Positions 17,919 through 27,006 of a DNA stretch of 64,000 nt are shown here, piece by piece; within the stretch, counting starts at the first letter, position 1; each line of letters opens with the position of its first letter. The notes beneath the pieces were generated by a model. The model worked only from the letters and a program-made list of their open reading frames with translations. It ran no database searches and was not told the DNA's origin. Source of the stretch: an uncultured Paracoccaceae bacterium (lineage in GTDB: Bacteria > Pseudomonadota > Alphaproteobacteria > Rhodobacterales > Rhodobacteraceae); assembly GCA_943787985.1 (NCBI GenBank), contig CALSOO010000004.1, positions 1,116,001-1,180,000 on the forward strand, given 5' to 3'. Position numbers and translations under genes: made by a program.

Positions 17919-20480
17919 ATGTTCCGATTTATACTATCGTTTTTTGGCGGTATTTTCACAACGATTACAATGGGTTTGGGCATGATCGCTCTGACCATTG
18001 GAGCGGTGTTCTGGATGTATGGGCGCGACTTGCCCAGCCACGAATCCCTGGCCCAGTACACGCCGCCCACGATCAGCCGTATTTACTCGGGCCAAGGGCG
18101 CATCATTGACGAGTTCGCCAAAGAGCGTCGATTGTTTGCACCTGCCGACACAATTCCGGTGTTGATCAAGCAAGCGTTTGTGTCTGCCGAGGACAAGAAC
18201 TTTTACACGCACGAAGGGTACGACCTGCGCGGTATTGCGGCCGCTGGCATTGACGCGGTCCGCTCGCGCGGGCGCGATGTGCGCGGTGCATCGACCATCA
18301 CCCAGCAGGTGATGAAGAACTTTTTGCTCTCTGGTGACCGTCAGGCGCAACGCAAGATCAAAGAGATTATTCTGGCGAGCCGCATCGAGGAAACGCTGGG
18401 CAAAGAGCAGATTTTGGAACTTTATCTGAACGAGATTTATCTGGGTCAGAACAGCTACGGTGTGGCCGCCGCCAGCCAGACCTATTTCAACAAGAACCTT
18501 GGCGATTTGATGCCGCATGAAGCGGCAACTTTGGCCAGCCTGCCCAAAGCGCCGTCTGACTATCATCCGGTGCGCCGCAAGGATCGTTTGACCTCGCGCC
18601 GCAACTTTGTCCTCAAGGAGATGAAGGAAAACGGGTATATTTCGCCGGAAGTCTATGAAGAAGAGCGGGTGAAGCCGTTGCGGTCCGTGCAGAACGGCGA
18701 TTTTGACAGCTTTAAAAAAGACCTGCCCCCGCGTGATTACTTTACCGATGAAATCCGCCGCCAGTTGTCACGCGACTTTGGTGAGGGCGAGTTTTTCACA
18801 GGTGGTTTGGCCGTGCGCGCAACCATCGACAACGAGATGCAGCCCATCGCCGCCAACGCGTTGCGCAAGCAGCTTGAACGGTTTGACCGTGGGCAGGGGA
18901 TTTGGCGCGGCACTGGCAAAGTGCTGCCTGCCGAGGTCCTTGGTGACGCAACCGCGTGGCGCGAAGCCTTGGCGGACGTCAAAATTGCCCGCGATATCGA
19001 CCTTGAGAACCAATGGTACGCCGCAGTTGTTCTGGAGGTTGGCCAGAACGAGGCCCGATTGGGCATTGAAGGCGTTGAAGATGACGCCGACGGGCATTGG
19101 GTGCCGGCCAAAGACGTTCAATGGGCACGCAAACGCCTCAGCGATGGCACGCTCGCGAAACAGGCCCGAGTGGCCGGTGATTTGGTGTCTGTCGGTGATG
19201 TGGTCCATGTCCGCCGCATGACCGCGGATTCGGATGGCTCTTTTATCCGGTGGACCTTTCGTCAGGTGCCGCAAGTGCAGGGCGGGTTTGTGGCGATGGA
19301 TGTCAACACAGGCCGCGTTCTTTCGATGCAGGGCGGCTTCAGCTATCAGCATTCCGTGTTCAACCGTGCCACACAAGCGCACCGCCAGCCAGGGTCGTCG
19401 TTCAAGCCCTTTGTTTATGCGGCCGCACTGGACAGCGGCTATACGCCGGCCACGATTGTTGTGGATGCTCCGATCGAAATCAACACCCCCCAAGGGTTGT
19501 GGCGTCCGAAAAACGCGTCCAACAAATTCTATGGTCCGACCCCGCTGCGCACAGGGATCGAGCAATCGCGTAACCTGATGACCATCCGTCTGGCTGAAGA
19601 GGTCGGCATGGACACTGTCGCGGCCTATGCAGAAAGCTTTGGTGTGTATGACCAGCTTGGCCGCTTTTTGGCCAATGCCTTGGGTTCTGAGGAAACCACA
19701 TTGTATCAAATGGTTGCGGCCTATGCGATGTTCGCAAACGGCGGTGAGCGCGTGTTCCCGACATTGGTGGACCGCGTGCAGGACCGCTATGGCAAGACCA
19801 TCTATCGCCATGATGAACGCAGCTGTGATGATTGCCGTATTGCCAGCCTTGATGCCGGGATCGCGCCGCGGATCATTTCGGACCGCGAGCGGGTGATGGA
19901 TCCGATCACGGCCTATCAGTTGACCTCTATGATGACGGGTGTTGTGGATCGCGGCACGGCGCGCAAATTCGTGAACCTGCCTGTTCCGACAGCGGGCAAG
20001 ACGGGCACCACCAACGACGCCAAAGACGTCTGGTTTGTGGGCTTTACCAGCAACATCGTGGCAGGTTGTTACATCGGGTATGACACGCCGCGCTCTATGG
20101 GGCGTGGGGCTTCGGGTGGCGGAATGTGTGGTCCTGTGTTTCAGGAGTTCATGAGTGCAGCCACCAAGAAATACGGCGGCGGCGCTTTTGAGGTGCCCCC
20201 GGGCGGGACCTTTATCAACATTGACCGTTTCACAGGTGCGCGGTTGAGTGACGGGGCGACAGGCGACAATGTTGTGGCCGAGTATTTCCGCGATGGCGAG
20301 TTCGACAACGGACCGGTCTTTGGGGTTACCTTTGACGGCGGCTTTGCGATGGGGGGCGATTTGCCTTTGGTCGAAGAAGTACAGCGCACCGCCAAGCAAG
20401 TCACCACATCCACTGGTAAAAAGGCGGTTGTCGGTGGCAAGGCGACGTTCGGCACACTCAGTTCGGGTGGCTTGTACTAA
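17919..20480 (+). CDS. mrcA: Penicillin-binding protein 1A (bifunctional transglycosylase/transpeptidase)
   Basis: 853 residues. A single N-terminal membrane anchor (residues about 13-33) precedes the GT51 transglycosylase domain with catalytic Glu91 in SAEDKNFYTHEG and the motifs GASTITQQVMKNFLL and NEIYLGQNSYGV. An OB-like insert lies between the domains. The transpeptidase part has the SxxK motif Ser493-x-x-Lys496 in PGSSFKPF, the SRN triad in EQSRNLM, and KTGTT near residue 690. It polymerises and crosslinks peptidoglycan at the outer face of the inner membrane. Length fits the PBP1A class. Confidence 0.96.
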   Translation: MFRFILSFFGGIFTTITMGLGMIALTIGAVFWMYGRDLPSHESLAQYTPPTISRIYSGQGRIIDEFAKERRLFAPADTIPVLIKQAFVSAEDKNFYTHEGYDLRGIAAAGIDAVRSRGRDVRGASTITQQVMKNFLLSGDRQAQRKIKEIILASRIEETLGKEQILELYLNEIYLGQNSYGVAAASQTYFNKNLGDLMPHEAATLASLPKAPSDYHPVRRKDRLTSRRNFVLKEMKENGYISPEVYEEERVKPLRSVQNGDFDSFKKDLPPRDYFTDEIRRQLSRDFGEGEFFTGGLAVRATIDNEMQPIAANALRKQLERFDRGQGIWRGTGKVLPAEVLGDATAWREALADVKIARDIDLENQWYAAVVLEVGQNEARLGIEGVEDDADGHWVPAKDVQWARKRLSDGTLAKQARVAGDLVSVGDVVHVRRMTADSDGSFIRWTFRQVPQVQGGFVAMDVNTGRVLSMQGGFSYQHSVFNRATQAHRQPGSSFKPFVYAAALDSGYTPATIVVDAPIEINTPQGLWRPKNASNKFYGPTPLRTGIEQSRNLMTIRLAEEVGMDTVAAYAESFGVYDQLGRFLANALGSEETTLYQMVAAYAMFANGGERVFPTLVDRVQDRYGKTIYRHDERSCDDCRIASLDAGIAPRIISDRERVMDPITAYQLTSMMTGVVDRGTARKFVNLPVPTAGKTGTTNDAKDVWFVGFTSNIVAGCYIGYDTPRSMGRGASGGGMCGPVFQEFMSAATKKYGGGAFEVPPGGTFINIDRFTGARLSDGATGDNVVAEYFRDGEFDNGPVFGVTFDGGFAMGGDLPLVEEVQRTAKQVTTSTGKKAVVGGKATFGTLSSGGLY

Positions 20481-20559
20481 CGGGCCATCCCCATGCTTGC
20501 CCGCGCGGGCGGGGTGGTCTATCACGCGGGTCTAACTGCCAGTTTCAAGGATCAGACCC

Positions 20560-21684
20560 ATGCGCGCTGAGGTTCAGAACACTGTGACCGAGATTGAAAA
20601 ATCTCTGGAGCTTTTGGCCCAACGGCTGGGCGTGGAAACAGCCCAATACCGGTTGGAAGAATTCAACGCGCGCGTTGAGGATCCGAACCTTTGGGACAAT
20701 CCCGAAGCGGCACAAAAGCTGATGCGCGATCGCCAGATGCTGGTGGATGCCATCGCGACCTTTGAGGGGATCAAAACCGATCTGGCTGACAATATCGAGT
20801 TGATCGAATTGGGCGAGATGGAAGACGACGCGGAAGTGATCGGGGATGCCGAAGCTGCCTTGCGCACGCTTGCCGTGACGGCCGCCCAGAAAGAGCTTGA
20901 GGCGTTGCTAGATGGTGAGGCAGACGGCAATGATACGTTCCTTGAGATCAATTCAGGGGCAGGTGGCACCGAAAGCTGCGATTGGGCGTCGATGTTGGCG
21001 CGCATGTACGTGCGGTGGGCCGAGAAAAAAGGCTATAAAGTCGAGCTGCAATCCGAGAGTGCTGGCGAGGAAGCAGGCATCAAATCGGCGACCTACAAGA
21101 TCAGCGGTCTTAACGCTTATGGCTGGATGAAATCAGAGAGCGGCGTGCACCGGTTGGTGCGTATCAGCCCTTTTGATTCCGCCGCCAAACGGCACACGTC
21201 GTTTACCTCTGTTGGCGTCTATCCTGTTGTGGATGACAATATCGAAATCGAAGTGAACCCGTCGGATATCCGCATTGATACCTACCGCTCGTCGGGGGCA
21301 GGCGGGCAGCACGTCAACACGACCGACTCTGCTGTGCGCATCACCCACGCCCCGACGGGGATCGTTGTGACCTCTTCCGAGAAGTCCCAGCACCAGAACC
21401 GCGACATTGCGATGAAGGCTTTGAAATCAAGGCTTTATCAGATGGAGCTTGATCGTCGTAACGCCGCTGTCAACGAGATGCATGAGAATAAGGGGGACGC
21501 GGGGTGGGGCAACCAGATCCGCTCTTATGTGTTGCAACCCTATCAGATGGTCAAAGATCTGCGGACCAATTTTGAGACCTCCGACACCAAAGGTGTGTTG
21601 GACGGTGATCTGGATGGATTGATGGGCGCGACCCTTGCAATGGCGGTTTCCGGCAAGAGCCGCGCAGAGGCGCAGGGCGACTAA
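20560..21684 (+). CDS. prfB: Peptide chain release factor 2
   Basis: 374 residues in one uninterrupted frame, starting ATG 20560. The stop-codon recognition tripeptide SPF is in [15 protein letters not shown] and the peptidyl-hydrolase GGQ is in [17 protein letters not shown]2 reads UGA and UAA. There is no in-frame UGA after about codon 25, so the autoregulatory +1 frameshift known from E. coli is absent here. Followed after 86 bp by an amidase gene. Confidence 0.97.
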   Translation: MRAEVQNTVTEIEKSLELLAQRLGVETAQYRLEEFNARVEDPNLWDNPEAAQKLMRDRQMLVDAIATFEGIKTDLADNIELIELGEMEDDAEVIGDAEAALRTLAVTAAQKELEALLDGEADGNDTFLEINSGAGGTESCDWASMLARMYVRWAEKKGYKVELQSESAGEEAGIKSATYKISGLNAYGWMKSESGVHRLVRISPFDSAAKRHTSFTSVGVYPVVDDNIEIEVNPSDIRIDTYRSSGAGGQHVNTTDSAVRITHAPTGIVVTSSEKSQHQNRDIAMKALKSRLYQMELDRRNAAVNEMHENKGDAGWGNQIRSYVLQPYQMVKDLRTNFETSDTKGVLDGDLDGLMGATLAMAVSGKSRAEAQGD

Positions 21685-21770
21685 ACTATCCCTGATTGAA
21701 TGGTGTTCCCGGGTGATTTCACCCCGAGCTTTGGCTTGCGCGATTAACCTTTTCAGGGTTTTATCCAAGC

Positions 21771-23180
21771 ATGACAGATTTATCCTATCAAAGCGCGCTG
21801 GCGCTGTCCGAACAACTGGAAAACAGTGAGATTTCGGCTTCCGAATTGATGGCCTCCACCCTTGATCGCATTGATGCGGTGAACGGCGATGTGAATGCCA
21901 TTGTGTCGTTGCGCGCGCGTGCAGAGTTGATGGAGGACGCAAAGGCGGCGGACACCTCGGACCGCAAGGGGTGGCTGCATGGTATTCCTATTGCGATCAA
22001 GGATCTGGCCAATGCCAAAGGTCTGCCCACCTCTATGGGATCACCCTTGTTTGCGGGGCAGATCGCGCAAGAAGATGACATTCTGACAGCCCGTTTGCGT
22101 GCGGCGGGTGCGATTGTGATTGGAAAGACCAACACGCCTGAATTCGGCCTTGGCAGTCACACCTTCAACCCTGTGTTTGGCGCGACCCGCAACCCTTATG
22201 GTCATGGTCAAACTGCTGGCGGGTCTTCGGGGGGCGCTGCTGTGGCTTTGGCCACGGGGATGGTGAGTGTGGCGGATGGCTCTGACATGATGGGGTCGTT
22301 GCGCAATCCGGCCGCGTGGAACAACGTCTATGGCATGCGCCCGACATGGGGTTTGGTGCCATCCGAACCCAAAGGCGAAACCTTTTTACACCAGATCGCG
22401 ACGAACGGACCTATGGCGCGCAACCCTCGTGATTTGGCTGCTTTGCTGGATACTATGGCGGGGCCTGATCCGCGCCAGCCGCATAATTTGGCGCAAGCGC
22501 CGTCCTTGCCGCAGGTGGATGGTGATGTGTCGGACATCCGTGTCGGATGGCTGGGCGATTGGGACGGTGCGTTGGTCTATGAGGATGGGATCGATGCCCT
22601 TGCGCAGTCTGCGTTGCGCCAGATTGAAGGGTTGGGGTGCGACGTGCAGACCCTGTCGGCCCCTTTTTCTGCCGAAGCGATCTGGGAAAGTTGGACCACG
22701 TTGCGCTCCTACACTGTTGGCATGGGATTGGCGGGGATGTACGAGAACCCCGAAACCCGCGACCGCCTGAAAAAGACAGCACAGTGGGAAATCGAGCGCG
22801 GACTGGCGATGACCGGCAAAGAGGTGAACGCGGCAAGCATCATTCGCTCTGACTGGTTTAAGGCTGCGGCAGAAGCTTTTGAAAATGTTGATGTTATGAT
22901 CCTTCCCTCCGCTCAGGTCTGGCCGTTTGATGTGGCAACAGAATACCCCACAGAGATCGCTGGTCGCACGATGGGGACCTATCACCGCTGGATGGAAGTG
23001 ATGATTGCCCCGAGCCTGATTGGCTTGCCTGTTGTCAACATTCCGATGGGCTTTGGCGGGCCAAACAACCTGCCGATGGGGCTGCAACTGATCGGCAAAC
23101 GTGGCTCGGATGCGATGCTGCTTCGCGTGGCACAAGCCTGGCATGGGGCGACCCATTGGCCTGACGTGCGTCGGGTGTGA
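21771..23180 (+). CDS. Amidase signature family enzyme
   Basis: 469 residues. The Ser-cisSer-Lys triad is visible: the lysine in HGIPIAIKDLANAKG, cis-Ser in TAGGSSGGAAVALATG and the nucleophile Ser in DGSDMMGSLRNPAA. In most members the last motif reads GSDxGGSxRxPA; here the first Gly is Met, a small variation. Such enzymes hydrolyse aryl- or alkyl-amides. It lacks GatB/GatC neighbours and the tRNA-binding tail, so GatA is unlikely. The next gene (DUF2189 fragment) starts 33 bp downstream. Confidence 0.9.
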   Translation: MTDLSYQSALALSEQLENSEISASELMASTLDRIDAVNGDVNAIVSLRARAELMEDAKAADTSDRKGWLHGIPIAIKDLANAKGLPTSMGSPLFAGQIAQEDDILTARLRAAGAIVIGKTNTPEFGLGSHTFNPVFGATRNPYGHGQTAGGSSGGAAVALATGMVSVADGSDMMGSLRNPAAWNNVYGMRPTWGLVPSEPKGETFLHQIATNGPMARNPRDLAALLDTMAGPDPRQPHNLAQAPSLPQVDGDVSDIRVGWLGDWDGALVYEDGIDALAQSALRQIEGLGCDVQTLSAPFSAEAIWESWTTLRSYTVGMGLAGMYENPETRDRLKKTAQWEIERGLAMTGKEVNAASIIRSDWFKAAAEAFENVDVMILPSAQVWPFDVATEYPTEIAGRTMGTYHRWMEVMIAPSLIGLPVVNIPMGFGGPNNLPMGLQLIGKRGSDAMLLRVAQAWHGATHWPDVRRV

Positions 23181-23213
23181 CAGCACAGAAATAGCGCAAT
23201 TTGAGGCGGGCAG

Positions 23214-23564
23214 ATGATGACTGAAAAGACAGTTTTCACAGACCCGCCGCATGGTATCCCCGAGCTGAATGCGCCAAGCGTTCAAATAATGCGCCGCGCC
23301 CTGTCTCTGGGCTGGACCGACTTTAGGGCCGCGCCTGCGTTCGGATTGATGGCTGCGGCGACCTGTATCCTTGCCGGCTATGGAATGGTCGGGATCACGC
23401 AGTGGTCGGGGCACACAGTCTGTCTGGGTCTTGCCGTGTTCGGCTTTCCAATGGCCGCCCGTTTTGCCGCTTTTGGAACCTATGAAGTGTCGCGCCCGTT
23501 TGCGACGAGGCGGGCGTGCAGGGTTGGTGCGTCGGCGTGCCCGAGTTCCAGAGCGAATACATAG
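23214..23564 (+). pseudogene. DUF2189 family membrane protein, truncated after about 95 residues
   Basis: The start is sound (GAGG upstream, MMTEKTVFTDPPHGIPEL) and residues about 25-95 match the beginning of DUF2189 proteins: RALSLGWTDFRAAPAFGL, two hydrophobic segments, then AARFAAFGTYEVSR. Family members run on for about 160 more residues with further membrane helices. Here the homology stops near 23500, the frame becomes Arg/Cys-rich, and it overlaps the 3' end of a gene on the other strand. This looks like a deletion scar. The residual N-terminal fragment could still be translated. Confidence 0.6.
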
Positions 23565-23695
23565 GCATGCGTCAGGTAAAAGCAGCTGGCATCCACGTCC
23601 TGTGCTGCGTCCGCAGCTTGGGTATAGAGCCGGACCAGTGCGGTGCGGTCATCGGACTGGTGGGCCTGCAAAAGCGCTGCATCCAAAGGGTTCAT
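23480..23695 (-). CDS. Small conserved helical protein coupled to Rieske oxygenase
   Basis: 71 residues from ATG 23695, overlapping the stop of the oxygenase gene by ATGA, so translation is coupled. The sequence (MNPLDAALLQAHQSDDRTAL, then CFYLTHAYVFALELGHADAP) has the alternating helix pattern of a single TPR-like pair and looks protein-like throughout. No function is known. It may be an accessory or stabilising subunit of the oxygenase. Its 3' end overlaps the truncated DUF2189 frame, consistent with a junction near 23490. Confidence 0.7.
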   Translation of the reverse strand: MNPLDAALLQAHQSDDRTALVRLYTQAADAAQDVDASCFYLTHAYVFALELGHADAPTLHARLVANGRDTS

Positions 23696-24846
23696 TCTGC
23701 TGCAATATCTGAGGTGCGGTGCCTGTTCATTTGGGCCGCAACCCAGTCGTGAAACAGATGCGTTGGCCCATCCATCGCCGGAGAAAACCGCCCGCCGTCA
23801 AAATGCGCGCCGTGGCGGCCCCTTTGCATGCCCTCGACCACAAAAACGTCCTCTTGAAACACCTCTTTCCATTGGGCGGTGTTTTGGGCGCGAAGATGTG
23901 CGTCTGTGTCGTCCGAAGCGTAGTACAGGTGAATGTTCTCGACCGTTTTTTCAGGGCCTTCGGGCACCAGAATAATTGCAAATGTGTGGTCACGGTGCAC
24001 GCCCATCAGCACGTTGGGAAAGGCCGTGATGTATTCTGCGGCCGTGTCCCATGTGTCTGACAGCCCTTCAAAATCCGGGAAGCGGGTGTCATTCTCACCC
24101 GTAAGCTGGCGGTAGACCCATGTCCCTTGGCCGGAATATGTTTCTTTCTTTTCAATGTGGTAGTGATCTTCAAGGCGCGAATAGCTGTTCAGGCCCGGGT
24201 GCACCCACGGCAAGTGGTAGCTTTCGCAATAATTCTCGACCGCGAGTTTCCAGTTGCAGTTGATACTGAGTTGAAAACGACTGTCCGCGCCCCCGTGATG
24301 CAGCGGTTTGTCAAATTCGGCCCATCTGGCCATCAGGTCGGCGTTGGCGATTTCGAAATCCTCGGCCTTGCCCGAGACGTTGATCCAGACGACATCCATC
24401 CAAACGTGGCTGCGGATTTCGATCAATCCCAGCAGCGCGCGCTCGATACCAGCGTGGGTGTTGTGGCCCGGTCCCCCAACGTGGGGCGTCGAGACCAGCT
24501 TCCCTTCGGTGGAATAGCACCAGCTGTGATAGGGGCAGCGGATGGCCCCTTCGATTTTCCGCGGCGCGTCGACAAGGATCATGCCCCTGTGACGGCAGGT
24601 GTTCTGGAAAACGCGCACTTGGTTTTGTTTGTCGCGCACCAGCAGCAAAGGCATGCCCAAGAAGGTGAAAGGGACTGCATCCCCGACGTCCGGCACATCT
24701 GCCCCGACAGCCAAGCCTGACCAACCTGCAAACAACACGGCGTGTTTCTCTTCGTTAAACACGTCTGCATCAATGTAGTGGGCATTGGGAAGGCCATTGG
24801 CCTGCTCAATGGGGCGGCGCACAGTGTCGAGGTTGGTGCGGGGCAT
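23692..24846 (-). CDS. Rieske ring-hydroxylating oxygenase, alpha subunit
   Basis: 384 residues from ATG 24846. The Rieske [2Fe-2S] ligands are CRHRGMIL and CPYHSWCY (C-x-H...C-x-x-H). The mononuclear iron site lies in NWKLAVENYCESYHLPWVHP (Asn/Glu bridge, two His), with the distal carboxylate expected near the C-terminus. The order fits the alpha subunit of aromatic-ring or quaternary-amine (GbcA-like) oxygenases. No beta subunit or reductase is adjacent, so electrons come from elsewhere. The sequence does not decide between an aromatic and an N-methyl substrate. Co-transcribed with the 71-residue protein. Confidence 0.85.
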   Translation of the reverse strand: MPRTNLDTVRRPIEQANGLPNAHYIDADVFNEEKHAVLFAGWSGLAVGADVPDVGDAVPFTFLGMPLLLVRDKQNQVRVFQNTCRHRGMILVDAPRKIEGAIRCPYHSWCYSTEGKLVSTPHVGGPGHNTHAGIERALLGLIEIRSHVWMDVVWINVSGKAEDFEIANADLMARWAEFDKPLHHGGADSRFQLSINCNWKLAVENYCESYHLPWVHPGLNSYSRLEDHYHIEKKETYSGQGTWVYRQLTGENDTRFPDFEGLSDTWDTAAEYITAFPNVLMGVHRDHTFAIILVPEGPEKTVENIHLYYASDDTDAHLRAQNTAQWKEVFQEDVFVVEGMQRGRHGAHFDGGRFSPAMDGPTHLFHDWVAAQMNRHRTSDIAAE

Positions 24847-24947
24847 CTCGGGGTTCCTTCTCCAGATCACCCAGCGTTACGATGTGTGGCAAGCCACTGC
24901 ATGTCTGAAGGCGACCCGACTTTTCCCAAGGCGACACGCTGAGGGGG

Positions 24948-25745
24948 CTATCGAAAGGGAACTTCTGTGGACAAGAGGCGTTTGTGAAAGGGGATCAGAT
25001 CCTCGCCAGAGCAATAGCCAGAATTGCGTGCGGCGTTCATGGCTTTGGGAAGGTCGTTGCCCAAATGCTCGTACACCATGCGCACGGCCCGTTCTCCAGT
25101 CATGGATTCGCGCATCGTTCGTGCGACGTAGCCCACCCAAAAGTTGTTTTCAAAGGATGTGACCCGATCCAGATAGTTAAAGGAGCAGGTCATGGAATTG
25201 CGCCGCGAGATAAGTGCGGCAATGCCTTCTTCCTGTTGCATCACGACGCCGCGGAATTCGCTGGCGCTGCGTTGTGAGGGCAGGGCCTGATTTTTCATAG
25301 CCTCGCGCGCCTCGTATCCCCGGATATAAGTCGTTTGCCCCGCGCGTTTGACAAAGACGAGGCCAACCACGAATTGCGAGGTGTCCATAAAGCTGCGCCG
25401 CGAGAAGCGATAAAAACCGTTGGGAAAGGTGCTTTCGGGGATGTCTTTTGCACCGCGCCCGACAAAATCGCGCAAAAACGGTCCGGTCATCGGGTCGTCG
25501 AAAGATGTGATGTTTTCGACCGGTTCCAGAAGCATGCGGGCGTCAACTTTGAAAAAGCCACAGATGCGTGCCAGAACATCCGGACGCGGAAAGCTTTCGC
25601 CTGCCAGATATCTGTTAAATTGTGTCCGGTTGATGCCAAGTTGCCTCGAAAGCTCGGAAACAGACACGTAGTCTTTGGACAAACTTCGCAGATTGGCGCC
25701 GAACATGTTGCGTAATTCTGCGGGAGTTTTGGCTGCGGCGGACAT
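24948..25745 (-). CDS. XRE-type HTH transcriptional regulator
   Basis: 265 residues from ATG 25745; GGAG ends six bases before this ATG and overlaps the alternative GTG at 25751, which settles the start. Residues about 15-70 form the helix-turn-helix (SVSELSRQLGINRTQFNRYL, then FPRPDVLARICGFF). The rest (about 190 residues) is a mixed alpha/beta ligand-sensing region without a motif I know. It lies 101 bp upstream of the Rieske gene on the same strand and may regulate it. Confidence 0.8.
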   Translation of the reverse strand: MSAAAKTPAELRNMFGANLRSLSKDYVSVSELSRQLGINRTQFNRYLAGESFPRPDVLARICGFFKVDARMLLEPVENITSFDDPMTGPFLRDFVGRGAKDIPESTFPNGFYRFSRRSFMDTSQFVVGLVFVKRAGQTTYIRGYEAREAMKNQALPSQRSASEFRGVVMQQEEGIAALISRRNSMTCSFNYLDRVTSFENNFWVGYVARTMRESMTGERAVRMVYEHLGNDLPKAMNAARNSGYCSGEDLIPFHKRLLSTEVPFR

Positions 25746-25974
25746 TCGCACTCCGTATTGATTGTTGTTTTGGCGTTTGATGTTAACGGGTTACAGGCTC
25801 GAATTAACTATATATTCACCCTGTGATGCCGAGTAGCGTCACTACTCACACAGATTTGTGTCAACACGATACGGCTGTGGACACAAAAAGCAAGCGCGCG
25901 TTGCTGACATAGCCATGTCCTGAACCGCCAAAATCAACAATGATGGACGCAGTTGCAATAAACTAGGCGAAATA

Positions 25975-26304
25975 ATGATTGGTGTTATTCTTTGGAGTGA
26001 TGAGGTCGAACGCAAAGCCGTTGTGTGGTGCGAAGACCAGGGCGATCTGGCTTTTCTCGACAACAGTGCTTCATTGCAAGGGGCGGTTTTTGCGGTCGGA
26101 GACGTTGTCAGTTTTGACCTGAGCGTCCAAACGAACTTAAGACGCGCTCACAACGCGGTTATTGCCAAAGATCCGATGACGGAAAGTCATACCCCGGACC
26201 AAATACCTGCTGACAGGGCAGTCCAAGGTGCCAAGATTATTCCATTCGAACCGGTTCGGACGCCGGGACACACGACCCACAAGCGCAACGCGCACGGCGC
26301 ATAA
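25975..26304 (+). CDS. Conserved hypothetical protein
   Basis: 109 residues. The first 60 residues (MIGVILWSDEVERKAVVWCE, then GDLAFLD and GDVVSFDLSVQTNLRRAHN) have the strand pattern and aromatic placement of a small beta-barrel, somewhat like a cold-shock or OB domain. The tail is basic and likely disordered. I recall similar short proteins in Rhodobacteraceae but no function. It ends four bases before the end of the convergent ilvH gene. Confidence 0.6.
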   Translation: MIGVILWSDEVERKAVVWCEDQGDLAFLDNSASLQGAVFAVGDVVSFDLSVQTNLRRAHNAVIAKDPMTESHTPDQIPADRAVQGAKIIPFEPVRTPGHTTHKRNAHGA

Positions 26305-26307
26305 GCG

Positions 26308-26868
26308 TCAATCGCCTCGTGACAGGGCGGCTACACCGGTGCGCGCAACGTCAGCTAGACCAAGCGGACGCATCAAATCTGCAAAAGCGTCGATTTTTTC
26401 GGGCGCACCGGTGATTTCAAACACAAAGCTCTCCAAAGTGCTGTCCACAACGTTGGCACGGAAAATATCCGCCAATCGCAGCGCTTCAACGCGTTTTTCG
26501 CCTTGACCGGTTACTTTGAACATTGCGAGTTCCCGCTCGACCGAGGGTCCCTCAACAGTCAGGTCGTGGACTTTATGCACGGTCACAATGCGGCCGAGCT
26601 GAGCCTTGATCTGTTCGATCACCTGAGGGGTTCCGTTGGTCACGATTGTGATCCGGCTCAGGTGCCCTTGGTGGTCCACTTCGGCCACTGTGAGGCTTTC
26701 GATGTTGTATCCGCGACCGGCGAACAGTCCGATGACACGCGCCAAAACGCCGGGCTCGTTTTCGACAAGAACAGCCAGTGTGTGCCGCTCGATCACGTCC
26801 GAAAACGTGGGTCGAAGGTTGTAGGCAGATTTGGCCGAAGCCCCTTTTTTGATTTTCAGCGCGGACAT
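26308..26868 (-). CDS. ilvH: Acetolactate synthase small (regulatory) subunit
   Basis: 186 residues. The N-terminal ACT domain is clear (HTLAVLVENEPGVLARVIGL, then FAGRGYNIESLTVAEVD) and binds valine for feedback inhibition; the second ACT-like domain occupies the C-terminal half. It activates and regulates the TPP-dependent catalytic subunit in valine, leucine and isoleucine synthesis. The large-subunit gene lies 2.2 kb upstream on the same strand, separated by a kinase gene on the other strand, an unusual split of a pair that is normally contiguous. Confidence 0.96.
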   Translation of the reverse strand: MSALKIKKGASAKSAYNLRPTFSDVIERHTLAVLVENEPGVLARVIGLFAGRGYNIESLTVAEVDHQGHLSRITIVTNGTPQVIEQIKAQLGRIVTVHKVHDLTVEGPSVERELAMFKVTGQGEKRVEALRLADIFRANVVDSTLESFVFEITGAPEKIDAFADLMRPLGLADVARTGVAALSRGD

Positions 26869-27006
26869 GTTTTTCCCCAGTTTATCTGAGTTTTTAAACT
26901 ACTTGGTTCTGACTGTTTTGGCTAGAGTTTGAAAAAACGAATTGTTGATAATCCCCGATTAATTGCTTGGATGTAAGCAGGCGCATAGAAACCATTTTGG
27001 TGACGC

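Noticed and set aside
20560-20660. Programmed frameshift in prfB
   Set aside because: The frame is continuous from ATG to stop and there is no early in-frame TGA.
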